Assembly: GCA_018969845.1 (NCBI GenBank)
Contig: JAGWXP010000002.1
Coordinates: 1-52,910 of the forward strand
Direction of reading: 5' to 3'
Length of the DNA: 52,910 nucleotides
DNA from: Lysobacteraceae bacterium
GTDB lineage: Bacteria; Pseudomonadota; Gammaproteobacteria; Xanthomonadales; Rhodanobacteraceae
Shown piece after piece: positions 10,129-19,553 of the stretch. The notes beneath the pieces are model-generated. The model saw only the letters and a list, made by a program, of their open reading frames with translations. It had not been told where the DNA came from and did no database searches. A program made the translations under genes and the position numbers. Each line of letters begins with the position of its first letter. The first letter of the stretch is position 1.

Positions 10129-10589
10129 CACAACCGCATCGTTCCGACGGAATCGACCCGGCCGCGCGCTCGCGCGCACGCCGGCGCGCGGCGCAGGCGA
10201 TCTACGCCTGGCAGATCGGCGGCAATCCGATCGCCAGCGTCATCGAGGAATTCCGCCACGAACAGGACATGGAGATCGCGGACATGGCCTACTTCGAGGA
10301 TCTGCTGCGCGGTGTCGAAAAACACTGCGCCGAACTGGACGCGAATCTCGCGCCCTGGCTCGACCGCGACATCGCACAGGTCGACCCACTCGAGCGCGCC
10401 GTATTGCGTCTGGCCGCCTACGAACTGCGCCACCGTCCCGACGTGCCGTACCGCGTCGTTCTCAATGAAGCCGTCGAAGTCGCCAAGCGCTTCGGCGCCG
10501 AGCATGGCCACACCTATGTCAACGGTGTGCTCGACAAGGCCGCGCGCGCCTGGCGTGGGGCGGAACCCGAAGGCCCGCTACGCGGCTGA
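10125..10589 (+). CDS. nusB: Transcription antitermination factor NusB
   Basis: [13 protein letters not shown]...[13 protein letters not shown]...[30 protein letters not shown]. Confidence 0.95.
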   Translation: MTQPHRSDGIDPAARSRARRRAAQAIYAWQIGGNPIASVIEEFRHEQDMEIADMAYFEDLLRGVEKHCAELDANLAPWLDRDIAQVDPLERAVLRLAAYELRHRPDVPYRVVLNEAVEVAKRFGAEHGHTYVNGVLDKAARAWRGAEPEGPLRG

Positions 10590-10590
10590 C

Positions 10591-11541
10591 GTGGCGGAGT
10601 TCGAACTCATCGAATCGATCCGTGCGCGTTGCACGCAAACGCGCGACGACGTCGTGCTCGGTATCGGCGACGACGCCGCACTGCTTGCGGTTCCGGCCGG
10701 AACGCTGCTTGCGGTCAGTACCGATACGCTGGTCGCCGGCGTGCATTTCATGCAGGACGCGGCAGCGCGCGACATCGGTTGGAAATCGCTTGCGGTGAAT
10801 CTTTCCGATCTGGCGGCCATGGGCGCGGAACCCGCGTGGGCCACGCTGGCATTGACCTTGCCCGTGGCCGATGCGCGCTGGGTGAACGCGTTCGCGGAAG
10901 GGTTCGCCGCGCTCGCGATACAGCACCGCGTCGCGCTGGTCGGCGGTGACACCACTCAGGGGCCGTTGAGCATCACGGTAACGGTTCACGGTCTGTTGCC
11001 GGAACGATTCGCGCTCACGCGCAGCGGCGCACGGGCGGGCGATGGCGTGTACGTCACCGGCACGCTCGGCGATGCGGCGGCGGGACTGCGACAAATGCAA
11101 TCCCAGCCGCCGGGCGACTCGCGTTTGCTCGAACGGCTGCAGCGTCCGACGCCGCGTGTCGCGCAAGGATTGCTGCTGCGTGGACGCGCCACGGCATGCA
11201 TCGACATTTCCGACGGACTCGCCGCCGACCTGGATCACGTCTGCGCGGCGAGCAGTGTAAGTGCGGAAATCGACGCAGACGCGCTGCCGGCCTCGCCGGC
11301 GCTTCTGGCCGCATGCGCTGCCGGCACGCGGCGCGCTTTCCAGCTTGCCGGCGGCGACGATTACGAGTTGTGCTTCACCGCGTCGGATGCGGGTAGCGGC
11401 GATTTGCTCGATGCGCTCGCCCGCAGCGGCTGCGCCGCCACGCGTATCGGCAGGATCGGCACCGGTGGCGGCGTGCGCCTACGCGATGCGGCAGGAAACC
11501 CGGTGTCGCTGCCGCGCCGGGGCTGGGAGCATTTCGCGTGA
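10591..11541 (+). CDS. thiL: Thiamine-monophosphate kinase (GTG start)
   Basis: MAEFELIESIRARC...VVLGIGDDAALL...VSTDTLVAGVHF...VNLSDLAAMGAEP...DISDGLAADLDH. Confidence 0.95.
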   Translation: MAEFELIESIRARCTQTRDDVVLGIGDDAALLAVPAGTLLAVSTDTLVAGVHFMQDAAARDIGWKSLAVNLSDLAAMGAEPAWATLALTLPVADARWVNAFAEGFAALAIQHRVALVGGDTTQGPLSITVTVHGLLPERFALTRSGARAGDGVYVTGTLGDAAAGLRQMQSQPPGDSRLLERLQRPTPRVAQGLLLRGRATACIDISDGLAADLDHVCAASSVSAEIDADALPASPALLAACAAGTRRAFQLAGGDDYELCFTASDAGSGDLLDALARSGCAATRIGRIGTGGGVRLRDAAGNPVSLPRRGWEHFA

Positions 11542-12029
11542 GCCATGATGCGTCGTCTCGCCGCGCGCTGTTGGGTCATCCGCTCGGCTGGATCGCCAGC
11601 GGTTTCGGTTCGGGATTGAGTCCCGTCGCCCCCGGTACGGCCGGTTCGCTCGCGGCGTTGTTGCCATGGTTGGTGCTGCGCGCATTGCCGTGGCCGTGGT
11701 TCGCCGTCGCGCTCGTGCTCGCGTTCGCGCTCGGCGTGGGTGTCTGCGCCTGGGCCGTGCGCCGGTTACGCAGCGCCGACCCCAGCGCCGTGGTCTGGGA
11801 CGAATTCGTCGGTCAGTGGATCGCGCTGACGCCGCTCCTGATCCGGCCACATGACTATTTGTGGATTTTCGCCGGTTTTATACTTTTTCGTCTCTTCGAC
11901 ATCGTCAAGCCCTGGCCGGTATCGTGGGCGGATCGCCGGATCGGCGGCGGCCTGGGGGTGATGCTCGACGACGCCATTGCCGGAATCTACGCGGCGGCCG
12001 CACTCGCCCTTGCGTTGCGGTTTATCTGA
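11538..12029 (+). CDS. pgpA: Phosphatidylglycerophosphatase A (GTG start)
   Basis: GWIASGFGSGLSPVAPGTAGSLAALLPW...VVWDEFVGQWIAL...GGLGVMLDDAIAGIYA. Confidence 0.94.
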   Translation: MSHDASSRRALLGHPLGWIASGFGSGLSPVAPGTAGSLAALLPWLVLRALPWPWFAVALVLAFALGVGVCAWAVRRLRSADPSAVVWDEFVGQWIALTPLLIRPHDYLWIFAGFILFRLFDIVKPWPVSWADRRIGGGLGVMLDDAIAGIYAAAALALALRFI

Positions 12030-12078
12030 GCCGTCGCATTGATGCGAGTACGCGCGCGCAGCGCATCGCGCAGGCGGG

Positions 12079-13443
12079 TCAAGCCGGCGGCAGCAGCTTG
12101 CCCGGATTGAGAATGCCGTCCGGATCGAACTGCGTCTTGATCCGGCGCATCAAAGCGAGCGCCGCCGGATCGAGGGCGTCGGCGAGGAAGTCGCGCTTGG
12201 CGAGGCCGATACCGTGCTCGCCCGAGAGCGTGCCGCCAAGCGCGATCACGCCGCGGAAAACTTCGGGCAGCGCGGTCTGCGCGCGCGCGAGTTCGGCCGC
12301 GTCGCGCGGCAGCAGGTTGACGTGGATATTGCCATTGCCAGCATGACCGAAATTGACGATGGGAATGGCGTGCTTTTTTACGATGCCGCGCAGCGCATCG
12401 ATCAATTCCGGCAGGCGTGACACCGGCACGACCACGTCCTCGTTGATCTTGTCATTCGAAATGGTGCGCAGTGCCGGCGACAGGGCGCGGCGCGCGGCCC
12501 ACAGGGTCTCGGCTTCGTGCGCATCGGCGGCGGTGTGCAGTTCGATCAGCCCCGCGCCGCGCGCGGCAATGGCGAGTGCGGCGATCGCGTGCGGCAGGTC
12601 GGAGGGTTCGCCATCGGTTTCCACGATCAATAGCGCGCCAGCATTCGGGATCACCGCGCCGGCATGTGCGCGCGCCAGACGCAGGGCTTCGCCATCCATG
12701 AATTCCAGTGCACAGGGCACGACCGGCTGCGCCATGATGCGCGTGACCGCGGCAGTCGCGGCGGCAACGTCGGTGTAGCTGGCGCTGAGGGTGGTCTTCG
12801 CTGCGGGTTTCGGCGTGAGCTTGAGCGTGGCTTCGGTGATGATCGCGAGCGTGCCTTCCGCGCCGATCAGCAGTCGCGTCAGGTCGTAGCCGACCGCGCC
12901 CTTGGTGGTGTTGACGCCGCAGCGAAATTCCTCGCCGGTACCGGCCACGGCCCGCAGGCCCAGCGTGTTCTCGCGGCAACTGCCGTATTTCACCGCGCGC
13001 GGTCCCGCGGCGTTGCAGGCGAGATTTCCGCCGACGGTGCAATAGGGGCTGGAGGTCGGATCGGGCGGCCAGAAGAATCCATGCGCGGCGAGTGCGGTCT
13101 GCAGGTCGCCGTTGAGCACGCCGGGCTCGACGACGGCCAAGCGGTCGTCCACGTCGATACGGACGATGCGATTCATGCGTTCGAAAGAGGCGATAACGCC
13201 GCCAGCTTCCGGCACCGTCGCGCCGGTGGTATTGGTGCCGCGGCCGCGCGCGACGAGCGGGGTGTGCGTCGCGCGGCAGGCGCGCACGAGTTCGACGACT
13301 TGTTCGTGCGCAGTCGGAAAAACTACGGCATCCGGCTGCGCCTGCCGGCGCGAATTATCGTAGCCGTAGGCCAGGCACTCGGCGGGATCGGTCGTGAACG
13401 CGGCGCCGAAGATGTCGCGCAGCGCGGAAGCGGAGACGGGCAT
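12079..13443 (-). CDS. FAD-binding oxidoreductase / D-lactate (glycolate) dehydrogenase GlcD family
   Basis: LVARGRGTNTTGATVPEAGGVIASFERMNRI...PYCTVGGNLACNAAGPRAVKYG...GEHGIGLAKRDFL. Confidence 0.92.
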   Translation of the reverse strand: MPVSASALRDIFGAAFTTDPAECLAYGYDNSRRQAQPDAVVFPTAHEQVVELVRACRATHTPLVARGRGTNTTGATVPEAGGVIASFERMNRIVRIDVDDRLAVVEPGVLNGDLQTALAAHGFFWPPDPTSSPYCTVGGNLACNAAGPRAVKYGSCRENTLGLRAVAGTGEEFRCGVNTTKGAVGYDLTRLLIGAEGTLAIITEATLKLTPKPAAKTTLSASYTDVAAATAAVTRIMAQPVVPCALEFMDGEALRLARAHAGAVIPNAGALLIVETDGEPSDLPHAIAALAIAARGAGLIELHTAADAHEAETLWAARRALSPALRTISNDKINEDVVVPVSRLPELIDALRGIVKKHAIPIVNFGHAGNGNIHVNLLPRDAAELARAQTALPEVFRGVIALGGTLSGEHGIGLAKRDFLADALDPAALALMRRIKTQFDPDGILNPGKLLPPA

Positions 13444-13474
13444 GCCGCCAGTTTACGCCGGCGACACCCGCGAA

Positions 13475-14959
13475 TCAGCCGCTGCGCCTGCGCTTGCGCA
13501 ATCCGAACAGGCCGAGCAATCCGCCGAGCGCCAGCATGGCCCAGTGCGACAGTGCCGGAACCGCCTGCGCAGCCGGGCCTGCCGGTGCGGCGGCGGCTTC
13601 CACCGATCCCAGGTCGAGCGAACCATTGACCACGCGTGCGTAGCCCGCACCACGCTGATCAGTGGTGACGCCGCCGGGAATCAGGGCGATATTGCCCGCG
13701 CCCAGCGTTGGGCTGCCGGGTAGGGGCTTCATGGTCAGGGTTGGGCCGCCGTTGTTGGCCAGAGTGGCCAGGCCGGGCACGTCGCTGAACACATTGCCGT
13801 TGCCGGTGAAGCGACCGGAGAGCGCGCTGCCCATCAGATTGGACTGGGCGATAACGTTGGAACCGTTGGCAACGAACAGGTCCGGTTGGCCCACGGCGAC
13901 GATCGTCGGTGCGGTGAGGCGCGCGATTTGATTGGCAGAGAGAATCGTGTTGTACAGGCCGAGGTTGGCATACCCGGTGCCCACCAGAATGCCTCCGGTC
14001 ACAACATTGGCATTCGAGTTCACGGTATTGCCGGTAATGGTGCTGTTGTTCACGACGGCCGCCGCCCCGTAGTAGCGAACCGACAAACCTCCCGCAAGCT
14101 CCGTGTTCCCGCTGGCACTGTTGCCGGCGATGGTGGAGTTGGTCACACTCAGGCTGCTTCCGTAGACGTACACGCCGCCGGTCTCGTAGCTGCGGCTACC
14201 GGAAACGCTGTTGCCGGATATGGTCGAATCGGTAACTGTCACTGCAGAGCCATAGCCGTAGTAATAGGTACTCGTAATGAAAACGCCGCCCGCGCCTTGA
14301 TTTTGCGATGGCGTCAATGAATTTCCCGAGATCGTGGACTGATTGACCGTGACGGTGGCGGCATCGATGAACAAACCGCCGGCCGTGACATTCGAGGTGT
14401 TGTTGCTGATCGTCACCTGGTCCAGACTCACGATCGGAGCGTAGGACGGCGGTGGAGCAGGCGCTTTGCGCTGCGACGCATGCCTGTGCTGCCGCGTCAC
14501 CGGGCGCAGGGGCGCGGTGGAATAGCTGATCGCCAAGCCTGCGCCGGGACCGCTGTAATTGCCGCCGGTCAGGGTCAGATCAGTCAGATTTACCGTCGGC
14601 GCGGTGTTGCCAGAGTGGTTGATGGACATCACACGGCTGTTGCGAGCAGCCTGAATCGTCTGACCGCTGCCGCTGATGGTCACGCTGCTGTACACCAGCA
14701 GTTGGCCGTACTGCAAGGCAATCGTCGAATTGGCCAGCGCAGGCGCGAAGGTGATGGTGTCGGCGCCGCTGCCGGCCGTGCAGGCGCTGCCGGAGGCCGA
14801 ATCGGTATTGGCCGATTGAATGGCCTGACGCAATGTGCAGGTCGTGGTGGTGCCGGCATCGCCGCCGTCGGTGACGGTGATGCTGGCGGCATGCGCACCG
14901 CCAGCGGCCAGCGCCAGTGCGACGGCCTGGGACAAAGGACGCAACAGTTTGGATTCCAC
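13475..14959 (-). CDS. Secreted beta-helix surface protein with CSLREA-like N-terminus and IPTL-CTERM-like sorting tail
   Basis: Signal peptide; TCTLRQAIQSAN; repeated NSTISGNS units; C-terminus VPALSHWAMLALGGLLGLFGLRKRRRSG (motif-TM-Arg cluster). Confidence 0.8.
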   Translation of the reverse strand: MESKLLRPLSQAVALALAAGGAHAASITVTDGGDAGTTTTCTLRQAIQSANTDSASGSACTAGSGADTITFAPALANSTIALQYGQLLVYSSVTISGSGQTIQAARNSRVMSINHSGNTAPTVNLTDLTLTGGNYSGPGAGLAISYSTAPLRPVTRQHRHASQRKAPAPPPSYAPIVSLDQVTISNNTSNVTAGGLFIDAATVTVNQSTISGNSLTPSQNQGAGGVFITSTYYYGYGSAVTVTDSTISGNSVSGSRSYETGGVYVYGSSLSVTNSTIAGNSASGNTELAGGLSVRYYGAAAVVNNSTITGNTVNSNANVVTGGILVGTGYANLGLYNTILSANQIARLTAPTIVAVGQPDLFVANGSNVIAQSNLMGSALSGRFTGNGNVFSDVPGLATLANNGGPTLTMKPLPGSPTLGAGNIALIPGGVTTDQRGAGYARVVNGSLDLGSVEAAAAPAGPAAQAVPALSHWAMLALGGLLGLFGLRKRRRSG

Positions 14960-15045
14960 GACACACCCCCGTTCGGAAAAGCCTCGGCGAGTCTACTCCT
15001 CAGCGTGGGGAAATGTGAAGCGCGTCACAGGTTTCGGGCGGTGCG

Positions 15046-15633
15046 TCAATCCGTATATTCGAACAGCTTGACCACCTTTACGACGCCGTCGGTGTTGCGA
15101 GCCACTTCGGTCGCAGCCTCGGCCTCGTCGTGTTTGACCAGCCCCATCAGGTAAACGACGTGATGGGACGTGGTGACATTGATCCGGGTCGGATCGAAAC
15201 CGGGCAGGCTGGTGATATCGAGCAGGCCGGTCTTGATGCGCGCGGTTGTCGCATTGTCCGCGCGCCGGCGCCAGAAGCCTTCCGGTTCGTCCGTCACCTC
15301 GATCTGGTTGACCAGGCGCACCACGCCGTCGAAGCCCGCGGCCGAGGATTGCGCAAGTTGCTTGAGTTCTTCGCTGCGCACCTGTCCGCACAGCAGCATC
15401 ACGCCGTTGTACACGACCACCTTGACGTTGTTGTCGTCTTGGGTGAGTTCGCGGTGCTTGTTGATCGCGTCGATCGCGCTCAGCTGGATGTTGCGGTCGC
15501 TGAGCACGGTGCCGAGCGCGCGGCGGTCGTGCACCGCGTGTGCGCCGGCGATCGCGCCGCCGGCGACTACGGCGATGCAACCGTGCAGCAGCGGAGCGAG
15601 CGCAAGCAAAAAGACTGTTCTATACATTTTCAT
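15046..15633 (-). CDS. dolP: BON-domain outer-membrane lipoprotein (DolP/YraP-like)
   Basis: Lipobox LLHGC; two BON domains; position next to yraN/lpoA/rsmI. Confidence 0.85.
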   Translation of the reverse strand: MKMYRTVFLLALAPLLHGCIAVVAGGAIAGAHAVHDRRALGTVLSDRNIQLSAIDAINKHRELTQDDNNVKVVVYNGVMLLCGQVRSEELKQLAQSSAAGFDGVVRLVNQIEVTDEPEGFWRRRADNATTARIKTGLLDITSLPGFDPTRINVTTSHHVVYLMGLVKHDEAEAATEVARNTDGVVKVVKLFEYTD

Positions 15634-15636
15634 TTT

Positions 15637-16026
15637 TCAGCAGGTCTCGAACGCGTTGCGGATCCAGTCGAACTGCGGTTGTTGCGGCGTGCCGCTGCAA
15701 CCGACCACGTCGAACCGGCATGCCCGGGAGGCGCGGCGCGGATGCGCCAGAAGCCAGACCTGCGCGGCGCGCAGAAGTTTCGCGCGCTTGCCCGCGCCGA
15801 CCGACGCCACGCCGCCGCCGTGCGCGGCAGCGTGGCGGAAGCGCACTTCCACGAACACGGTGCAATCGCGGTCGGCCATGACCAGATCGATCTCGCCGAG
15901 GCGGCAAACGAAATTGCGTGCCAGCGTGCGCAGCCCCGATTGTTGCAAATGCGCCTCGGCCACGCTTTCCCAGGCGGCGCCGGTGCCGCGTGCCGATCCC
16001 ATCTCAAAATCTGCTGCGCTTGGCAT
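15637..16026 (-). CDS. yraN: YraN family (UPF0102) protein; start may instead be 16002
   Basis: GEIDLVMADRDCTVFVEVRFRHA nuclease-like motif; both candidate start codons lie in repeat E2. Confidence 0.9.
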   Translation of the reverse strand: MPSAADFEMGSARGTGAAWESVAEAHLQQSGLRTLARNFVCRLGEIDLVMADRDCTVFVEVRFRHAAAHGGGVASVGAGKRAKLLRAAQVWLLAHPRRASRACRFDVVGCSGTPQQPQFDWIRNAFETC

Positions 16027-16134
16027 CTTGCACGCCGGCTGTGCTCGGAATGCTCATGTACGCAAAAGTACACTCCGCTTCCTGCGCGCAGGCGACGTGC
16101 AATCTGCCATCGCTCGCGACGATTTTGAAATGGG
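15998..16134 (-). repeat. Structured repeat element copy E2 (same family as 983-1127)
   Basis: Arms CCCATCTCAAAATC / GATTTTGAAATGGG (13/14 complementary); 109-nt core 16012-16120 aligns gap-free to E1. Confidence 0.85.
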
Positions 16135-16140
16135 CTCTTG

Positions 16141-17976
16141 TCACTGCGGCGCAGCGCTGGTCTGCAGGCCGCCGGCGACGGGGTGCGCTGCCCCGTTGTC
16201 GAACTGCGCCCAGGTGAGCAGGCGTTGCACGCGGCCGAGCCGATCTTCGGCGAGTTGACCGGTCGCGCCCGGCAGGTAGCTGTCCGGATGCTGCGCCAGC
16301 CAGTCCATGTACGGCAGCAGCCGGTACGCATCCATTCCCATCGCGAACAGACGGCCGCCGGCGCCGCGCGCGCTGTCGAGTGCGCGCACGATGTCGTCGT
16401 GCCTGGGCAGACCGAGTGTCGCATCGAACAGCCAGGGCGCGTCGCAGAATTGCACGCCGTCCAGATCGCGATCCAGGCCCGGGTTGTAATTGCCAGCATA
16501 GATGTGCGATGTCGCGAACACCGGCAGGTTCGCATAACCGGCTAGCTTGAGCTGCGGCAGCAGCAGACGTGCCTGTTGCGGGCGCATGCTGATGAAGATG
16601 CCGGTGTCCATCGGCGCGGCGGGCGTAGTCGTTGCGGCCGGCGCTGCGCCGGGCAGGGCGGGTGCAGAAGCCGAGGTCGGCACGCTCGCCAGCGTTTGCC
16701 GGATCATGGTCGAATAATTCACTTCGCCGTCCGTGACGCGTGCCTCGCCCAGGATCTGACCGTTACGGCTCTCGAATTGTGCGCGAAATGCCAGCGCGGC
16801 GCGTTCGGCCCAGTCCTCCGTGGCGGTGATCACGACCGCATGCGTGATGCCTTGTTGGAGCATGCGTTCCGCGGCCTGTGCGGCTTCGACGTCCGGGCTC
16901 AAGCCGAAGGCGGCGCTGCCCGGCGGCGGCGTCTGCGCGCCGTCGGGCTGGTTGAGCGCGAGCACCGGCACCGGGAGATTGCCTTGCGCGAACACGGCCG
17001 ATACGGCGTCACGGGCGAGCGGGCCGACGATACGGTCCGCTCCGTCGGCGACGGCTTTGCGGTAGGCGGCGACCGCGTCCGCGGGCGTGCTGCCGGTATC
17101 GTAAACCGTGATGGGCGCGCGTTGTCCCGTGTCGTCGGCAAAATAGGCGGCAAAGAATCCGTCGCGCACCGGTTGCGCCACGGCCATGAGCGGCCCGCTT
17201 TCGGGCAGCAACAAGGCGATGCGTCGGGCCGGTGCGTAACCCTCGCGCTGTGGCGGTTGCGCGCCTTGCGGGATCAGCGTACCGACTGGCTGGTTCGGAT
17301 GCAGAACGACGACCGGCAAAGCGCCGCCATTGGCATGCAGTGCCTGATCGATCCAGGGCCGCAACGGATCGCCCGGCTGCAGGGCGGCGGCTTCGTTGCG
17401 CAGTGCCTCCGGGTTCATGGATTTGAGCGTGGCGACGATCTGCACCTCGTTCTGCGCGCGGTCGTTGCCGCCTAGCAGGCGGTCGAGATCGGCGCGCGTA
17501 CGCGCGCTGTCGAGCGCGTCGCCTTGTGCGGCTTGCGCGCGGGCGCGCAGTTCGAGCGCGCGCATGCGCAAGGGCGCGGCCAGACCGGCATCGGCAAAAT
17601 GCAGCCTCGTCAGTGCGCCGGCTGCGTCGTGCCGGGACAGCGCGACTTCCGCTGCGAGCAGGTCGTAGCGGACGGGTTCGTCGCCCTGCAGGCCGCGGCG
17701 GCGGATATCCGGCAGCATACGCGCGACCGCGTCGATTTCGCCGTTCTGCAGATACGCTTCCGCGGCACGCAGGCGATAGAAGGCGCCGTCGCGCGGGTGG
17801 GCGTCGGCCAGTGCCAGGAAATCGCGTGCGGCCGCGTCGAAATTTCCCTGACGGTAGGCGTGGTCGGCGGCGACGGCATCGGGCGCCTCCGGCCGCGGCG
17901 CGCCGACCTGCGCGCAGCCGGCCATGAGGACCGCTGCGCAGCAGAACAAGACAGGCAACCCGCGTCGCACGATCAT
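16141..17976 (-). CDS. lpoA: Penicillin-binding protein activator LpoA-like lipoprotein
   Basis: Lipobox VLMAGC; TPR-like N-terminal half, periplasmic-binding fold IALLLPESGPLMAVAQPVRDGFFAAYF... Confidence 0.88.
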   Translation of the reverse strand: MIVRRGLPVLFCCAAVLMAGCAQVGAPRPEAPDAVAADHAYRQGNFDAAARDFLALADAHPRDGAFYRLRAAEAYLQNGEIDAVARMLPDIRRRGLQGDEPVRYDLLAAEVALSRHDAAGALTRLHFADAGLAAPLRMRALELRARAQAAQGDALDSARTRADLDRLLGGNDRAQNEVQIVATLKSMNPEALRNEAAALQPGDPLRPWIDQALHANGGALPVVVLHPNQPVGTLIPQGAQPPQREGYAPARRIALLLPESGPLMAVAQPVRDGFFAAYFADDTGQRAPITVYDTGSTPADAVAAYRKAVADGADRIVGPLARDAVSAVFAQGNLPVPVLALNQPDGAQTPPPGSAAFGLSPDVEAAQAAERMLQQGITHAVVITATEDWAERAALAFRAQFESRNGQILGEARVTDGEVNYSTMIRQTLASVPTSASAPALPGAAPAATTTPAAPMDTGIFISMRPQQARLLLPQLKLAGYANLPVFATSHIYAGNYNPGLDRDLDGVQFCDAPWLFDATLGLPRHDDIVRALDSARGAGGRLFAMGMDAYRLLPYMDWLAQHPDSYLPGATGQLAEDRLGRVQRLLTWAQFDNGAAHPVAGGLQTSAAPQ

Positions 17977-18062
17977 GGCCGCATTCCTGGCGTCATTGCT
18001 CGCATGATACTGGATTGCGCGCAATCGGCGGCAGTTGGAATAAGCTTCGCCCGGCGAGGAAG

Positions 18063-18908
18063 ATGACAATGAATGCGCCGGCAAACGGAAAACTCTGGAT
18101 CGTGGCCACGCCGATCGGCAATCTGTCCGATCTGTCGCCGCGCGCGCAACAGACGTTGCGCGATGCGGATCTGATCGCCGCCGAGGATACGCGCCACAGT
18201 GCGGCGCTGCTTGCCCAATTCGGCATTGCCACGCGCACGCTGGCGCTGCACGAACACAACGAGCGCGAAAAGACCGACGAACTCGTGCGGCGCCTGCGCG
18301 AGGGCGCGCAGATCGCGCTGATCAGCGATGCCGGCACACCGCTGGTCAGCGATCCGGGTTTCCGTCTCGTACGTGCGGCGCGCGCGGCAGGCGTCGTGGT
18401 AAGTCCCGTGCCCGGTCCCTGCGCGGCGATTGCGGCGCTGTCGGCGGCGGGATTGGCGAGCGACCGCTTCGTGTTCGAGGGATTCCTGCCGGCCAAATCG
18501 GCGGCGCGGCGCGCGCATCTGCAAACATTCTCGAACGAGACGCGCACGCTGATTTTCTACGAATCCAGCCATCGCATCGCCGAGTGCCTGCACGATTGCG
18601 CCCGTGTCTTGGGCGCTGATCGCCGCGCCGTGCTGGCGCGCGAGCTGACCAAGATTTACGAGACGATTCTCGACGGCACGCTCGCGGATTTATCCACGCG
18701 CGTGAGCGCCGACGCCGATCAACGGCGCGGCGAATTCGTGCTGCTGGTGGCCGGTGCCGATGCCGAATCCAAAGCGGCAAAACTCGCCGAAGGGCGGCGC
18801 GTATTCGAGATCCTGCGCCGTGAGCTGCCGCCCAGCCGCGCGGCAAAGATCGCGGCGGAGATCAGCGGTGCGCCGCGCAAGACATTGTACGACGGGGTAG
18901 AATCGTAG
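18063..18908 (+). CDS. rsmI: 16S rRNA (cytidine(1402)-2'-O)-methyltransferase
   Basis: GKLWIVATPIGNLSDLSPRA...AAEDTRHSA...LISDAGTPLVSDPG...VPGPCA. Confidence 0.95.
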   Translation: MTMNAPANGKLWIVATPIGNLSDLSPRAQQTLRDADLIAAEDTRHSAALLAQFGIATRTLALHEHNEREKTDELVRRLREGAQIALISDAGTPLVSDPGFRLVRAARAAGVVVSPVPGPCAAIAALSAAGLASDRFVFEGFLPAKSAARRAHLQTFSNETRTLIFYESSHRIAECLHDCARVLGADRRAVLARELTKIYETILDGTLADLSTRVSADADQRRGEFVLLVAGADAESKAAKLAEGRRVFEILRRELPPSRAAKIAAEISGAPRKTLYDGVES

Positions 18909-19270
18909 ACGGAGTCGGCCAGACAGCCGCGTCATCCGCGAGGATGCCGAGGAAAGTCCGGGCTCCACAGGGCAGGGTGCCAGGTAACGCCTGGGCGGCG
19001 CGAGCCGACGGAAAGTGCAACAGAAAGATACCGCCGATGGCCGGGCATTTTTCGGAATGTCGGGATCAGGCAAGGGTGAAATGGTGCGGTAAGAGCGCAC
19101 CGCGAGTCCGGCAACGGACCGGCACGGCAAACCCCACCCGGAGCAAGACCGAATAGGGGAGCAATGGCGCGGCCCGCGTCGCTCCCGGGTTGGTTGCTAG
19201 AACGCCGCGGCGACGCGACGTCCAGAGGAATGGCTGTCCACGACAGAACCCGGCTTACCGGCCGACTCCA
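18909..19270 (+). ncRNA. rnpB: RNase P RNA, bacterial type A
   Basis: GGAGTCGGCCAGACAGCCGC 5' end, GAGGAAAGTCCGGGCTCCACAGGGCAGGGTGCCAGGTAACGCCTGG core, ACAGAACCCGGCTTACCGGCCGACTCC 3' end pairing with the 5' end. Confidence 0.96.
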
Positions 19271-19387
19271 CTTTTCCATTTATTTATTTATGTATAAATA
19301 TACAATGCGTACACGGCGCATTCGCTTGGTCCGGTTTTGTTGCATAGCAACATAAATTATCACCGGGTGTTGCCAAGACCGGCTTCG

Positions 19388-19418
19388 AAAAGTCGAATGA
19401 ATTCAATCGGCTTTTTTT
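19388..19418 (+). terminator. Candidate intrinsic terminator downstream of rnpB / upstream of mraZ
   Basis: AAAAGTCGAATGAATTCAATCGGCTTTTTTT: stem with one mismatch and wobble followed by seven T. Confidence 0.5.
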
Positions 19419-19488
19419 GATTTCTGAGAAGTCACTCGAAATTCTGCAAAACCTGCGCTTTCCCCTTGATCCGCAAGCAAATTTTTCC

Positions 19489-19517
19489 TTGACAGACCTG
19501 CTTGCCCGGACTACTGT
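19489..19517 (+). promoter_or_regulatory. Sigma70-like promoter of the dcw cluster
   Basis: TTGACA (19489-19494) - 17 nt - TACTGT (19512-19517). Confidence 0.7.
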
Positions 19518-19526
19518 TCGCCCTGT

Positions 19527-19552
19527 GTGGGATTTCGTGGGTTTTGGTGGGA
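19527..19552 (+). promoter_or_regulatory. MraZ operator: three direct repeats at 10-bp period
   Basis: GTGGGA-TTTC-GTGGGT-TTTG-GTGGGA directly upstream of mraZ ATG. Confidence 0.85.
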
Positions 19553-19553
19553 A

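Noticed and set aside
19280-19315. dif-like sequence (reverse strand CGCATTGTATATTTATACATAAAT)
   Set aside because: Resembles XerCD dif but needs a gap and has a poor XerD arm; dif is normally strictly 28 bp. Treated as AT-rich dyads.
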